Shown here piece by piece: positions 34,230 through 46,584 of a DNA stretch of 64,000 bases. The notes beneath the pieces are model-generated. The model saw only the letters and a program-made list of their open reading frames with translations. It was not told the DNA's origin and did no database searches. The translations under genes and the position numbers were made by a program. Each line of letters opens with the position of its first letter. The stretch's first letter is position 1. This stretch comes from Silene conica (lineage: Eukaryota; Streptophyta; Magnoliopsida; Caryophyllales; Caryophyllaceae). The DNA lies in the NCBI GenBank assembly GCA_029255685.2, contig CM055316.2:67967237-68031236 (forward strand), written 5' to 3'.

Positions 34230-35610
34230 TAACTTATGAGTTGATGCATCTTTTAATTATCATATTAAGTACATACCAAACCCTAAGTTGTCGTCATCCA
34301 CTCTAAGATATGATTAGGGTTTCTACGGATGGTATTGGTCAATTATGCCTCGGTTTGTGTGTTGACCTATTCACGGCCCAACGAGTGTTGGGTTAACATT
34401 TAAATCGTGATATATGATAGATTATGTATCTTATGAGATAAATATCTAAGAAATCATATCTAAGCACAAATTAGTTAAGATATATAGAATACAATATTTT
34501 TTATTTTCTTATTATCTCATCTAAGGGGTTTAGGAAATATGGAAAATACCTTAAGAGAGTGTTTGGCTACCTGAATTTTATTTGAAATGTGTCATTTAAA
34601 ATATTGCAAAGTAAAATAAGAATTTGGAAATGAGGGGGTTGGAGGGTGGATTTCAAATGTGTTTATTTTTTGCTTACTTGGATTTGGTTGGATTTCCAAA
34701 TCCAAATCGAGTTAGTTTGCCAAACAAGTAAATTGATCCGAATCCAAATTTGAAAATACAATCTTGGTTCCCAAACGCACCATAGAGATATTCTATATCT
34801 TTTATGATATTGCTATTTTCTAAATCAAAGATTTAAGATAGATTATTACTTAAGAATAATATCTTTATTATTCTCGAGAATCTAGGGTTTATTGTAAACC
34901 TAGATAATCTACATGTCCTATATAAGAAGAATAAAAATGTTTATATAACTAACAGTTTTCAACGCATTTTACGCCTAGCAACAAGTCTTTTGCAAAAACC
35001 GTTTTTACAGCTTATACTTCGTATTTTTGCAAAGCTCTTTGATTTTGAAAAGTCGCGTGCTACATTCGTGTCAATTATTGTTATATCGTTATAAGACCAT
35101 AGTACTTAATTACTTTCCATATTCGTTCAATTTGTGAACATTAAGGAACAATTGAACCATTTTCTTATTAGCGTAAGATAGGCTGAGTATTTAACGATAC
35201 TCATAGTGTATCGAATATTTAACGGTATTTTATTTTTGTAAGGGTATTTAACGGTATTCGAAAACGCAAGTATTTAACTGTACTTGTATAGTTACAACTA
35301 TCCGATCCGTAAGTTCTATGAGTGGGTTGATAATTTTGTAATCCAGAGTAGGTACTAAAATTATTAATCGAGAATAGTGGACGTAGGTTTCGACTTGTGA
35401 AACTGAACCACTTCAAAAATTCTTGTGTCGTTTTCATTTCTGTTCTTCTCGTTGTTTTTGTTATCAATCCTTTAAATCAAAAAACTTTAAACGATTGATT
35501 ATACAAGCAAATACTTGATAAAACGAAAAAGCTTATAAAGTTTTGAAATACTCAATTCACCCCCCCTATCTTGAGTATATCGGATTAATAGACTCTTCAA
35601 CTACTTCGTA
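34230..35610 (+). repeat. Copia-like LTR fragment with a nested MITE
   Basis: Around 34900-35620 the sequence has the look of an LTR: TATATAAGAAG (TATA), TCGACTTGTGAAACTGAACC, and near its end CAATTCACCCCCCCTATCTTGAG, a phrase typical of plant copia LTR and leader junctions. A segment at about 34551-34783 has complementary ends (GTGTTTGGCTACC and GGTTCCCAAACGCACC) and is probably a MITE inside the LTR. Boundaries are uncertain. Confidence 0.4.
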
Positions 35611-36374
35611 TTGACAATAACATAATTTTATGTGCCCTCAAAATCAATTGATTTACAAGAACGGGCATGATTTATACATTTGTACTCCGCAAATTTATAT
35701 ATTTTATCTTGAGATGAAAGTCAGGGGACTTGATGTAATTATCTGATGGTGGATATATTATTTAGACCTATCAAAAGGGTTGGGCCAGAATACGGGTCGG
35801 CTCATAAGAGTTATGGGCCGGTTTAGGTTTAGAATACGGGTTAAGAAAAATTTCGAACGTTTTTTTTAATTAATTTTTTTTTAAAAAAAAAGTAAAAATA
35901 TTTTAATCATATTCAATTTACATTAATATTTTGTGAAAACTAATCATAAATTTTTTCCAACTTTTTAGCTTTGTTGTAGTATAGTGTAATACATGCTACA
36001 CAACTAATAGAATTCGTTCGTGATTCATATGCGATAAAGGAGCATCTTTTAACAAAAGGAAAAAAAATAGATTATTTAGATTATTTAAATATGTTGATTA
36101 TTATATTGATTAGAAAGAATCATTTGCTCTAAACTAAGAAAATTAGCTAATTAGCATTGAAGTACGTAATAATTCTTTTCTTTTTGTCAATTACATCGTG
36201 TCATTCATTAAGGTTGATTTCGGGATAGATATTTCTATGTAATATCGTTTATAGAAAATTTTTTACATTCCGACTAATATCATGTAATAGTATATAAGTT
36301 TAAAACTTAATTACTAATATTATTTACACATGCCCTTGCATTTTTGCACGGGTGCTAAACTAGCAACATTACAT
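35611..36374. other. AT-rich sequence with diverged repeat fragments
   Basis: A GGGTTGGGCCAGAATACGGG block near 35775-35860 resembles plant hAT MITEs. CTTGCATTTTTGCACGGGTG then CTAAACTAG at 36334-36363 is a weak Helitron 3' end. No gene is visible. Confidence 0.4.
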
Positions 36375-36458
36375 ATAAGAAAATTTCTAATATGGGCGCC
36401 TAAGGTTTGTACAATTTCAATTTAGGTGCCTCAAGTTTGATTGTAGTTTCATTTTGAA

Positions 36459-37044
36459 CTAGTTTTAAACCCGTGCAAAATTGCACGGGTATCCTTTAAA
36501 AAAGTTAGTACATAAATATTATTAACAAAACATAAACGATATAATTGGGCGGAATTTTAGTATTAATTTTTATATCTTTGCTAATGAATATTAGTCATTT
36601 GATGAAAAAAAAATCTGACCACAAAGTATACTAAAACTCTTTTTTTATATGGAATTAAGACGTTTGTTATTATAAAATGTTAAAAAGTTTTCCAAAATTA
36701 ATTTCTTGGAATTAAAATATTTTGTTCTATAAATTTTTAGTTCATTTGTAGTTACATTTTAGTATTTTAATTTCTTATTCTTATCAATTGGTATAATTTA
36801 ATATTATTGTTATTTTAATCAAAATACTGCGATTTCTGAAACAACATTAATATTTCCGTACGTACGAAACATAAAACGTAATTATTTACTTATACAACAT
36901 AAACATAGCGGTTTTTCATAAATTAAATTCATTTTCTTTGCTGCGGGGCCCACATTTACTTTAAATAAAAAACGAAAAAACCTAAGTTTGATGAGATGGC
37001 TTCATGAGGATGGGTTAAATGATTCTCTATTTATATAGATAAGA
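36459..37044 (-). mobile_element. Non-autonomous Helitron, minus-strand copy
   Basis: On the minus strand it begins TCTTATCTATATAAATAG after a host A and ends with the hairpin ACCCGTGCAATTTTGCACGGGT, TTAAAA and CTAG before a host T. That is 586 bp with no coding capacity. It is homologous over its whole length to the copy at 37173-37796, in opposite orientation. Confidence 0.88.
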
Positions 37045-37172
37045 TTCCCAAAGTTTGGTTAGTTATATTTTAGGATCCCTTGGTTTGATAATATTCCAAT
37101 TTGAGTGCCCAAGGTTTGAAGTAATTTTATTTTGAGTATTTTATGAACTTTTTAATAACATAATTATTAATA

Positions 37173-37796
37173 TCTTATCTATATAAATAGCGAAACATTT
37201 AACCCATCCTCATGAAGTCACCTCATCATATTTAGTTTTTTTTTTTAAGAAAAAAAGTAAATGTGGGCCCCGCAGCAAAGAAAATGAATTTAATTTCTGA
37301 AAAACCGCTATGTTTATGTTGGTACGTAAATAATTACGTTTTATGTTTCGTACGTACGAAAATATTAATGTTGTTTCAGAAATCGCAGTATTTTGATTAG
37401 AATAATATTAATAATAAATTACACCAATTGATAAGAATAAGAAATTTAAATACTAAAATGTAACTACAAATGAACTAAAAAATTATAGAACAAAATATTT
37501 TAATTCCAAGAAATTAATTTTGGAAAACTTTTGAACAGTTTATAATAACAAAAGTCTTAGTTCTATATAAAAAAAAGAGTTTTAGTATACTTACGAGAAG
37601 TATAAATTTTTTTTTCCGATTTTAAAGTTACCGTGGTCAGATTTTTTCCGTCAAATGACTAAAATTCATCAGCAAAGTTACAAAAATTAATATTAAAATT
37701 CCGCCCAATTATATCGTTTATGTTTTGTTAATAATATTTATGTACTATTTCTCTTTTAAAGGATACCCGTGCAATTTTACACGGGTTTAAAACTAG
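37173..37796 (+). mobile_element. Non-autonomous Helitron, plus-strand copy
   Basis: It begins TCTTATCTATATAAATAG after A37172 and ends with a CCCGTGCAATTTTACACGGG hairpin and CTAG at 37793-37796 before T. That is 624 bp. Shared internal phrases with the minus copy include GGGGCCCACATTTACTTT and CGTACGTACGAAA. Confidence 0.88.
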
Positions 37797-38085
37797 TTAT
37801 ACTACTATTTTAATAACCTAATTATTTAGGGTAGTTTTCAAAATTTCAGTAATACGGTTATTTAATTCAAAGTCTGATCTATACGTTGTCGGTTAGAAAA
37901 TGAGATCACTTGATCTGCATAATGACAAAGTCAGGAAATGCGTTTATAAACTATGTAAGATTATCTCTAATCTTTACTAGATTGTCTGTTCTATGTTTTG
38001 GAGAAAATAAGAATGATTTTGTTAGTTAGGTTATTAATATAAAAAGAAAAAAAAAGATTCATTTGTTACGATTTCAACTATATTT

Positions 38086-38381
38086 AGGAGTCGTTTGGTT
38101 GCATGTAAAAATTCGTATTGCTTAGGAAGTTGTAAGACACGTGATTTTAGAACTTATGTGAATTAGAAAATATTGTTTGGTTTTCATGTAGAAAGTGCAA
38201 TTCATGTAGGCATTTCTACATACCTAGGGGGTTAGGTAAGCCACTTCCTTCACTAGGGAGGAGTTGAAATTCATGAAAACTTCAAATTCATGTGAATTAG
38301 GGTAATCAAACAAGATGTCACTTTTGTAATTCACATGAATTTAAATCCCTATGTTGTTTAATGAGTAACTAAACGCCTCTT
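38086..38381. mobile_element. MITE with GTTTGGTT ends
   Basis: The left end AGGAGTCGTTTGGTT and right end AACTAAACGCCTCTT are complementary. TTA or TAA lies outside each end. It is about 296 bp with no coding content. Confidence 0.55.
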
Positions 38382-38675
38382 AATATATCGTTAACATAAT
38401 AATTATCAAACGCATTAAGAATATATATCTCGGAGAAGAGTACACAACATTAAATTAGTTCAACTACTGACTACTCAAATTGTATATTATCAAATCTTGG
38501 GCACCTAAAGTGGAACTAAACAAACCTTTGGTACCCAAAATGAAATTACAATCAAACCTCAGACACCCAAATTGGAGCTGTGCAAACCTCGGGCACCCAT
38601 ATTGTCGGCCAGTCGGGCACCCATATTGGAATTAGGCCAAACCTCATGCACCCATATTGAAAATTTTCCTTAAAT

Positions 38676-40115
38676 ATAAGTTTAGTTATATTTGAGTTTT
38701 GATGGAAAAAAATATATTATTTTAATTTATAAATTCTAATAAACTCATAACAATACACATACTCAAAACACAAATAAAATTTGATATAATAAGGTTAAAA
38801 AAAATACATATATGCTTAAAACAATTAAACTCTCAGATAATACTTTCGATGTATGTACTCTTTTTTTCCGAATTTCATACAATATGTTTGTGTAAACTCA
38901 TTAGTTATATAAGAGAGTAGTTTACAATCAGAAAAATAATTTTTTTTTGGCAGGGTACATTAAAATTTAAAAGAAGAAGATCCTCAAATCCTAGTAGATT
39001 TTGCCAGAGCAATCTTGTTCAAAGATCTAGGATATAAATTTATCGAAATACAATGAAAATTACTTAGCAGTGAAAATAAAGTAGGAAGGATTAGAAAACA
39101 TTAATATAGCAAATTAATAATATTTCTTTGGTTTAATGGAGCACATTTGTCGCGGTTGAAAATTGAATCCTCATATTTATGATTAAACTAAAAAACCCTT
39201 ACCACACAATAGTTTGAAAAATAAAATAAAAATTGTAACATAATGATAATCTTACTTATAAAAGCAACAACCACAAAGCCTGCCGCATGTGGCTGAAAGT
39301 TGAAATTTTAAAAACGAATTATTTATTTTGTGTTGTGGGTCACCAATGATCTTTAGTTCAATTTAATTTGGCAAATAAATACACTTCATAATACTAAAAA
39401 ATCATGCACATAAATTTGTAGATTAATTAAGTCAAATATCAATTTTATATGATTAAATATCCAAGAGATGATCAAAATATAGAGCTACGAAGAAATATAT
39501 GGTGTTATAATTGTATAATATGTTGAGAATTAAAGTAAACTTCATATTGTAAGGACTAAATTGGATGCAACATAAACTTATGATTTGATGAAAACAAACA
39601 TTAAAATACAATTATATTCTTAACAAAAAAAATTCTTGATAAAGCTTCATGGATAAGATAGATAAGGAACGTTCAAAAACCATAAATAAAATTGCTATAG
39701 GAAAAAATAACCCCAAAAAAATGATAAATAAGCTGCTACTATAAAAACAACTGAAAATCTTCGATTATCGTCTGTAATTCTATACACTATTTATCGTCTG
39801 CAAAAGAGATCCATGCATACTTCTTTTGAAACTTTTAATACTTACACTTCATGCATGAACCTCTAATAATAAGATAATAAGATTAAGGTTGAGATTGAGT
39901 GAGAAAAAACGGAGTTTTAGGCAATAATATATAATTACGGTTGTATAACTTTTGATTCGTATTTATTTTGGCATTTGAGAGAGAAGAATTTTGAGATTAG
40001 GAGCTAAGAGACAAAAATGTATTAGGTAAGCAGCTAAAATAGGGAAATGGTAATTTATTTAGGGTAAAGAAGAGTATTTATATGGGTGCGTAAATGCATA
40101 GTTCATAGTAATCAT
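38676..40115. other. AT-rich intergenic sequence
   Basis: About 1.4 kb with no gene, RNA gene or named repeat that I can support. Confidence 0.5.
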
Positions 40116-40125
40116 AGTGATAAGT

Positions 40126-40572
40126 AGACCTGGCAAACAGATTGGGTCGTGTCTGTTCCGTGTTCGTGTCACATGTTAACGGGTCACAAACCCTCCAACC
40201 CAAACCCGACCCAATTAAAGTTTGTACCTTGTTCGTATCGACCCACTTAGATAAATGGGTCATCGGGCCTCAACCCTAACCCGTTAATTTCGTGTCGGGT
40301 TCGTCTCGTGTTTTCATGTCAAGTCCATATTTGGAAAGTTTAAGTATATTTATGTGGGGGAGGATAAAAAAATTAGGATTAATATAGTAAACAGGTCATT
40401 CATGTCGGGTTCGTGTTTAAAGAGTTCAACCCAAAGTCAACCCAATTAAATATCGTGTCGTGTTCGTGTCGACCCACTTATATAAATGAGTCATTAAGCC
40501 TCAACCCAAACCCATTAATTTCGTGTCGGGTTCGAGTCGTGTTTTCGTGTCGTATCATTATTTGTCAGCTTT
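40126..40572. mobile_element. hAT-type MITE with internal direct repeat
   Basis: The ends are weakly complementary (GACCTGGCAAAC left; GTCAGCTTT right). The flanks repeat AGTGATAAGT (40116-40125 and 40573-40582), consistent with an 8-bp hAT duplication plus chance extension. The interior carries two related segments of about 130 bp containing TCGACCCACTTA and TTAATTTCGTGTCGGGTTCG. Confidence 0.7.
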
Positions 40573-40582
40573 AGTGATAAGT

Positions 40583-41773
40583 GTAAAGTATATGGGCCAA
40601 AGAGCCAAAGAGGTACATATTCTTAGTAATATTGATCCATAATGATAAATTATTCAAATACATGACCTAACCCTCATATACTAATAATAATAACTAGGTT
40701 AAAAGTCGACATTATAAATTAGTAAATTAAATCTTAAACATAAAATTATAGAAATACTATCATTATTGAACGGGACGAGCCAAATATTTGAAATAAGTAA
40801 AAGTAAAATGCATGGGAAAAAATATATATATTTGTTAACATATATAAGTAGGATGATAATTAACTCATTTTAAAGTTAAGACGAATATCCCGTAGAGATA
40901 CAAGTGACATAAGTTTGGATATATAGGTCACTTTTTTGAGTGAATTGAACCAATTTACGTTTAAAAGAAAACCTTCCCCAGTTAAACGGGTCGGATTGGC
41001 CGGGTCAGAATACGGGTCGTACCGTATAAGAAGTTGGAGTACAAGACATTAAAGTTATCTAAATGGTTGTTTTAGAGATAAAGTACTAAAATAAATACTT
41101 TTTTAATATTCATATTTAACATAAATTTATCATTTATATAGTGGTGGATTTGAACCCAAAATAACGAATTATTTTATGTTGGTGGAGGAACTTATATTAC
41201 AATGTGGGGAAGAGATGGTCGTAAGATACACATCGTATATTTATAAGAGTTTGCAAATTGATGATAAAGTGTAATATAGTGCTTCATAATTAATCATTTA
41301 AAAAACATAAGAGACTTATATTCATATTTAATCAATCTGTTTTTTTTCTCATCGAATGGAACGGGTTAAGTTATGTGCATCACGTAATTTAACACTTAAC
41401 ATTATTATACATCAGTGTAATTTGGTTAAAACTTTATTCTTAAAATAACTGTGTTTTTTATATAGTTAATGTATAATCTATTTACTCTTTTTTTAATGCC
41501 TCTATTTTTAATAACAATGTTAAAATAACACTTCTTAATATCAATATTAAAATTACTAACCCGTACAATTGCACGGGTTTAATAGTGCATATGGGAAGGC
41601 ATCTCCAAAGTCCAAAGTACTTGCCAAGAGTTTAGATATTGGCGGTTTCTTTACCTCCAAAACTCGTCAATGTAGATTAGTATTACTATACTGACATTGA
41701 GTATGCGGCTACAAAACTGTGGATGGAGGAGTTTCCTACGTCTTCCGTTATCCCTCCCCCCCCATTTTGCTCC
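40583..41773. other. AT-rich intergenic sequence
   Basis: No gene is visible. It includes a short GGGTCGG-type block near 40986-41025 and a hairpin ACCCGTACAATTGCACGGGT near 41560 that may be a Helitron relic. Confidence 0.45.
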
Positions 41774-41778
41774 TTTAA

Positions 41779-42619
41779 TATTAGGATATTGGGCCTAGCC
41801 CATCTCCATTAGGGTTTATCTAAGGTTTTATTAAGTGACGAACTATTATAAATAGATCGTCACATATGAATGTAAGGAAACACAATATCAATAATATATT
41901 TCTCTATCAATAATATTCTCTCAATATAATTCTGTCATGGTATCAGAGCCTCACGCTCTTGAGGCCTAAAAACGATATTCCGCCTCCCTGCCGGAGGGAC
42001 TAATTAAAAAAAGTTTTCTCATCTATTCTTCAATTCAATGACAGATCTAAGAAATCGTATTTCTTTAATCAGGGTGGTATTAAAAAAACTGGCGAGTTAC
42101 GCATTGAAAAAAAACTGGCGAGTTACGCATTGAAAAAACTGGCGAGTTACGCACTTGAAAAAAACTGGCGAGTTACGCATTGAAAAAACTGGCGAGTTAC
42201 GCAATGAAAAAAACTGGCAAGTTACGCACCAAAATTTGTCTGGCGAGTCCTATACGCACCAAAATTTGTCTGGCGAGTCCTATACGCACCTTACCAACCA
42301 CCAACTTGTGAAAAGAAAGAAGATTGATGATAAATGTCTTGAAGAAAGATCAAGATGAAGAGACGAAGACGTTTTTTATATTGATTATGTTTTTTTTCTT
42401 TTGTATTTTTCTCCAATCGTAATGTTCGTACAATGTACTGCCTTTACGATTGCGGGAAGGTATTAGGATATTGGGCCTAGCCCATCTCCATTAGGGTTTA
42501 TCTAGGGTTTTGTTAAGTGACGAACTATTATAAATAGATCGTCACATATGAATGTAAGGAAACACAATATCAATAATATATTTCTCTATCAATAATATTC
42601 TCTCAATATAATTCTGTCA
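41779..42619 (+). mobile_element. TRIM (terminal-repeat retrotransposon in miniature)
   Basis: Two 159-bp LTRs (41779-41937 and 42461-42619) differ at two positions. The first is followed directly by TGGTATCAGAGC (41938-41949), the initiator-Met tRNA primer site, and the second is preceded by a purine-rich GCGGGAAGG. A perfect 5-bp duplication, TTTAA, flanks the element (41774-41778 and 42620-42624). The whole is 841 bp with no gag or pol. The LTRs begin TA rather than TG. The LTR contains TATTATAAATAG, a likely promoter. Confidence 0.93.
42080..42290 (+). repeat. Minisatellite inside the TRIM
   Basis: Seven copies of an about 24-26-bp unit, AAAAAACTGGCGAGTTACGC plus a few bases, are followed by two copies of a 30-bp unit containing CACCAAAATTTGTCTGGCGAG. 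Both units share CTGGCGAG. A 67-codon frame (42155-42358) runs across it but is repeat-derived. Confidence 0.85.
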
Positions 42620-42624
42620 TTTAA

Positions 42625-43973
42625 GCATTACTTTATGGCTTTGTGTTACAACAATCTTATAAGAGTGCTCCATAGAATCCAAACTTCAAATTTGTAATAA
42701 AAAGTATTATTAATAAATACTAAAAAACATAATCCATTCATTCTAATTATATATTTACATTTACTCATTTACATTATATTACATTTATTTTTGACATATG
42801 CCCTGTTTAGCAAACAACAAAGGCGGATTCATGATAACGAATTACGTTAGCAAAATATAGTTTAACATATTTCAGTAACAGGTTTGACTATGAAACAAAT
42901 TAGCAGAATTAGAAAAAGGTGTTTGGTAATCAACATATTTTAAGATCGCAAATTCTTATTTCAGACCGTCACTTTTGGTCTGAAACTTCAGACGGGTCAT
43001 ATGAGATCATTTTATAGTTAAATGTATCCACAATAGTGTGGTTAATGTTACAACTTATGATAATTTGTTTGTTAATAATGATCACATTTGGCTGTAAAAT
43101 GGTTACAAAATCTCGTCTTATTGTTTCAGACCAAAATTGTCGTATGAAGTAATACCAACTGTTTTAAAATAATTAAAATGAGTTCATGAATATAGTGAAC
43201 TAGTTTTATCCAATGTTAAATATAACTATTGAAAAGTAGAATTCACGTATACGTTATTAAACGTTACAAAGTAAATAAGTAATCTTAAAAATTTACATAT
43301 TGAAATACTCTTTAAACTATTTTAGATGTTGTATTAGACAAAAATATATTATTAAACTCTTCAAGCCTCACTTGCTTATAAGTTTGAGCACATCAAGTTG
43401 TTATTGATTTAGAATTGGTATTGAAAGATAGATGTCCACCTCATAAAATTGTTTGTGATTTGCGATGAATCATTTTAGTATATCACAATTTAAGAATTAT
43501 TAGCTAAAACCATTTTTTTTGTCAAAGAACCAAAACTTTTATATGTTAATGAAAATTTATAACCCGCACCAAAATCGCGCCTCTCATTAATTTAGTTTTA
43601 TTTACGCATCTTATCATCTTTTTAAAAATCATGCATGTCTATAATTTTTCTTTTAAATAAATTATATTCCTTTGTTAAAATTTGTACCTTTAATTAGTTA
43701 AATGTGCATGTTTTTATGTTTAAATTCTTGTTTCATTTTATTTTGTAGCTATGTTAAGAGAAATAGAGAATGTTTTTATTGAGATGTTGTTTTCATCATA
43801 TATCTTAAATTCTTAATTAAATGATTTTCTTTATACTTTTTAAATCGATCACATGTCATTTTTTCGGAATTATGCAATATATAGTTCGATGAAATTTATA
43901 ACATTTTTTTTGCATTCTTAGAGCTAATGTGTATTATTATATTCTTCTTTAGAATTTTATTTTCATACATATT
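42625..43973. other. AT-rich intergenic sequence with a possible MITE
   Basis: A segment at about 42945-43150 has TTCAGACCGTC and TGGTCTGAAAC on the left and GTTTCAGACCAAAATTGTCG on the right, which are partly complementary. No gene is recognised. Confidence 0.4.
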
Positions 43974-44155
43974 CATTTGTGACAGAAATATTCGTCGCAA
44001 GCTTGCGACGAGTCAAGTATTACCCATGTGGGATAGATAAGACAAAAGTGGACTGCATTGGGAGTAGCAAACTGTTTTGTCTTACCTACCTACATGGACA
44101 TTATTTGACGCGTCGCAAACTTATGACAGATATACCCGTCACAAGTAAGACTTTC
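43974..44155. mobile_element. MITE of the GTGACGG group
   Basis: Left GTCGCAAGCTTGCGACGAGTC and right GACGCGTCGCAAACTTATGAC with CCCGTCACAAG are complementary in large part. Internal GATAGATAAGACAAAA is shared with 28185-28395. Confidence 0.65.
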
Positions 44156-44175
44156 TGTTTTATTTTATCTTATTA

Positions 44176-44500
44176 GAGCAACTCCAATGGTTGCATTTAA
44201 GAATCTGCTTGCAATTATTGTAAATATTCAAGCGGTAGGTTCACCATTGGAGTGTTGAAATACAACACTGCTTATAAGCATGTGTAGCTTTGTTAAGCTA
44301 CATGCTTGAAAAAAATTAGAATTTAGAAAACCATAAGATAAAATTATATTTATAATATTTATTTGTTATGTGGGCCCTTTTAAGCTAGATTTGTTGTAGT
44401 TTACCATTGGAGAATATTGTAACTTAAAAGTATTGTTGCTTAAAAAACCAATGGGACAAGGCAAGCTACAAGCCCTTGTTGCTTGCCATTGGAGTTGCTC
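44176..44500. mobile_element. Tourist-like (PIF/Harbinger) MITE 1 of 3
   Basis: Begins GAGCAACTCCAATGG and ends CCATTGGAGTTGCTC, a perfect inverted repeat, flanked by TTA at 44173-44175 and 44501-44503. TTA duplications are typical of PIF/Harbinger. Confidence 0.88.
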
Positions 44501-44503
44501 TTA

Positions 44504-44849
44504 GAGCAAGTGCAATGGTTTAGCTAAGGGACTTGCTTGCAAATATGAAAACTTGTAAGCTAGTAGCCAAACCATTGTACCACTATATTTGGATTAGCTT
44601 GGACTAAGCTAGTAGCTCCATGGAGCTAGTTGCTTAAGAAGATCCACAATTAATATATGGATTTATTGTTTGTTGTTTTTTGTATACTTTAAAATTTTAA
44701 AAAAAGTTACAAAAAATTGTGGGGTCATTTAAGCTACAATAACTATTGCTTCACCATTGGGTGTGATGGTAGCTTAAAAGAGGAGTAGCTTAAAAATATA
44801 AAGTGGCAATTTCTAGCTACAACCTTGTTGCTCACCATTGCACTTGCCC
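44504..44849. mobile_element. Tourist-like MITE 2 of 3
   Basis: Begins GAGCAAGTGCAATGG and ends CCATTGCACTTGCCC. It shares the TTA at 44501-44503 with the first MITE and the TTA at 44850-44852 with the third. Its ends carry matched changes relative to MITE 1, so the two are related but distinct copies. Confidence 0.87.
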
Positions 44850-44852
44850 TTA

Positions 44853-45196
44853 GAACACCTCCAGTGGTTTGCTTTAGAGACCTACTTGCAATATTTATAA
44901 AATAGCATGCAAGTAGTTTACCATTGGACTAAGGAAATATTGAGGTAGCTTATGAGCATTGTAGCTCTACCAAGCATATAGCTAGGTTTTAAAAAAAAAA
45001 AATAATAAAAGGTAAAGTTTATGATTGGAGAAATATTTTATTGTTGGGTCTATAATATTAGAAAATGTTGTAGCTAACCATTGGAGCGATATGTAGTCGA
45101 AGATCAAAATAGCTTAAAAAATCGTATTGATAGTTGATACATCAAGTTACAACGTGTTGTAGGCTTGTAGGCTGTAGTTGTCCATTGGAGATGCTC
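44853..45196. mobile_element. Tourist-like MITE 3 of 3
   Basis: Begins GAACACCTCCAGTGG and ends CCATTGGAGATGCTC, bounded by TTA at 44850-44852 and 45197-45199. It is in direct tandem with the other two. Confidence 0.83.
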
Positions 45197-45544
45197 TTAG
45201 TATTATAGTGTATGTACTTTTTCGTACTTTATTTTAATTGTTATTGTAATTGCAATTTATAACTGTAGTAAAAATTTGGACTGAATTTTAATAGTTGACT
45301 TAATTTATTGTGATTTATTAGTAAAACTTGGGCTGAATTATTTACGTTCTAAGCTATTCATTATTTCTTATCATTATTACTATAAAAGCAAAATGTCAAA
45401 CTGCATACGTGGCGCAATAATGTTTCACCGTTCACTCTTTCTCGCGCTCACATTCACCCTCACAAAAAACTGTTTTGTAGACCAATCAGAACCCCTAATT
45501 TATGCCACGTCATTTTTGTATATATTATAATAAAAACGTTTACC

Positions 45545-46110
45545 ATATTTTACTAATAACAAATCCTAAATATTCCATAAATATTCCCTATCAATCACGG
45601 CTGATCCCATTCATTTAAATAATATAATAAAATCGTTTACCATATTTTACTAATAATAAATCCTAAATAATATTCAGTAAATATTCCCTACCTATCACGG
45701 TTGTTTACCATATTTTACGTTTACCATATTTTTATCGAAATCAAAATCACTAACATATACAACAAATCAGATTATACTAATAACAAATCCTAAATATTCC
45801 CTACCAATCACGGTTGTTTACCATATTTTATGTTTACCATATTTTTTTCGAAATCAAAATCGTTAACATATACAACCAATCAGATTATACTAATAACAAA
45901 TCCTAAATATTCCATAAATATTCCCTACCGATCACAGTTGTTTACCATTTTTACGTTTAACATATTTTTTTCGAAATCAAAATCGTTAACATATACAACC
46001 TATCAGATTATACTAATAACAAATCCTAAATATTCCATAAATATTCCCTACCAATCACGGTTGTTTACCATATTTTTTTCGAAATCAAAATCGTTAACAT
46101 ATACAACCAA
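45545..46110 (+). repeat. Imperfect tandem repeat, about 115 bp, five copies
   Basis: Units contain AAATCCTAAATATTCC, ATTCCCTACCAATCACGG, TTGTTTACCATATTTT and CGTTAACATATACAACC. The AAATCC motif recurs near 45561, 45658, 45785, 45898 and 46021. Confidence 0.8.
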
Positions 46111-46584
46111 TCAGATTATAAATTAAATCAAATACAAAATAGAACCGTGTACATTGTACGTTGCTATATATAGGGTTACGAGTAAGAAAGGTCTAAAAGT
46201 GCTACTTCTTGATAAAGAAGGAGGAATGACTAATGCAACAACGAATGTTGTTTACAAGCAGATTTTCGAGAAACTGTAATTTTTGTCCTAGATTATCGAA
46301 TTTTAATACACCCATTTAATTTAAATTTCTACCGGATTAGTTATTTTCTTCATCCTATTTGTCCGTCAACTTAAGTTCTGTCACCAATCCATCACAAGAC
46401 AATAACTTTCCAAATTACTAATTATTAATTATTTAATATTTTTTTTAATCGTTTATTGTTTTTTCTTATATATCTTATTCATTTATGTTATCATAATTAA
46501 TCCAAATATTTTCATCATTGCTAACAGATATTCGAAAATTAGTGCACCGGGAAATTCACCTTTTGACCGAACATATCTTATATG

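Larger units (their letters stand above)
36375..38675. repeat. Array of about 40-bp repeats with complementary outer ends
   Basis: Blocks at 36385-36458, 37046-37150 and 38490-38665 share units of the type AATTTGGGTGCCCAAGGTTTG. The outermost blocks are in opposite orientation, and the ends (AAGAAAATTTC left; GAAAATTTTCCTT right) form an imperfect inverted repeat. This suggests one DNA transposon or MITE, later invaded by two Helitrons and another MITE. No clear target duplication was found. Confidence 0.5.

Noticed and set aside
42155-42358. 67-codon frame with KTGELR repeats
   Set aside because: It is translation of the TRIM minisatellite. The repeat unit length varies, so the frame is not maintained along the array.
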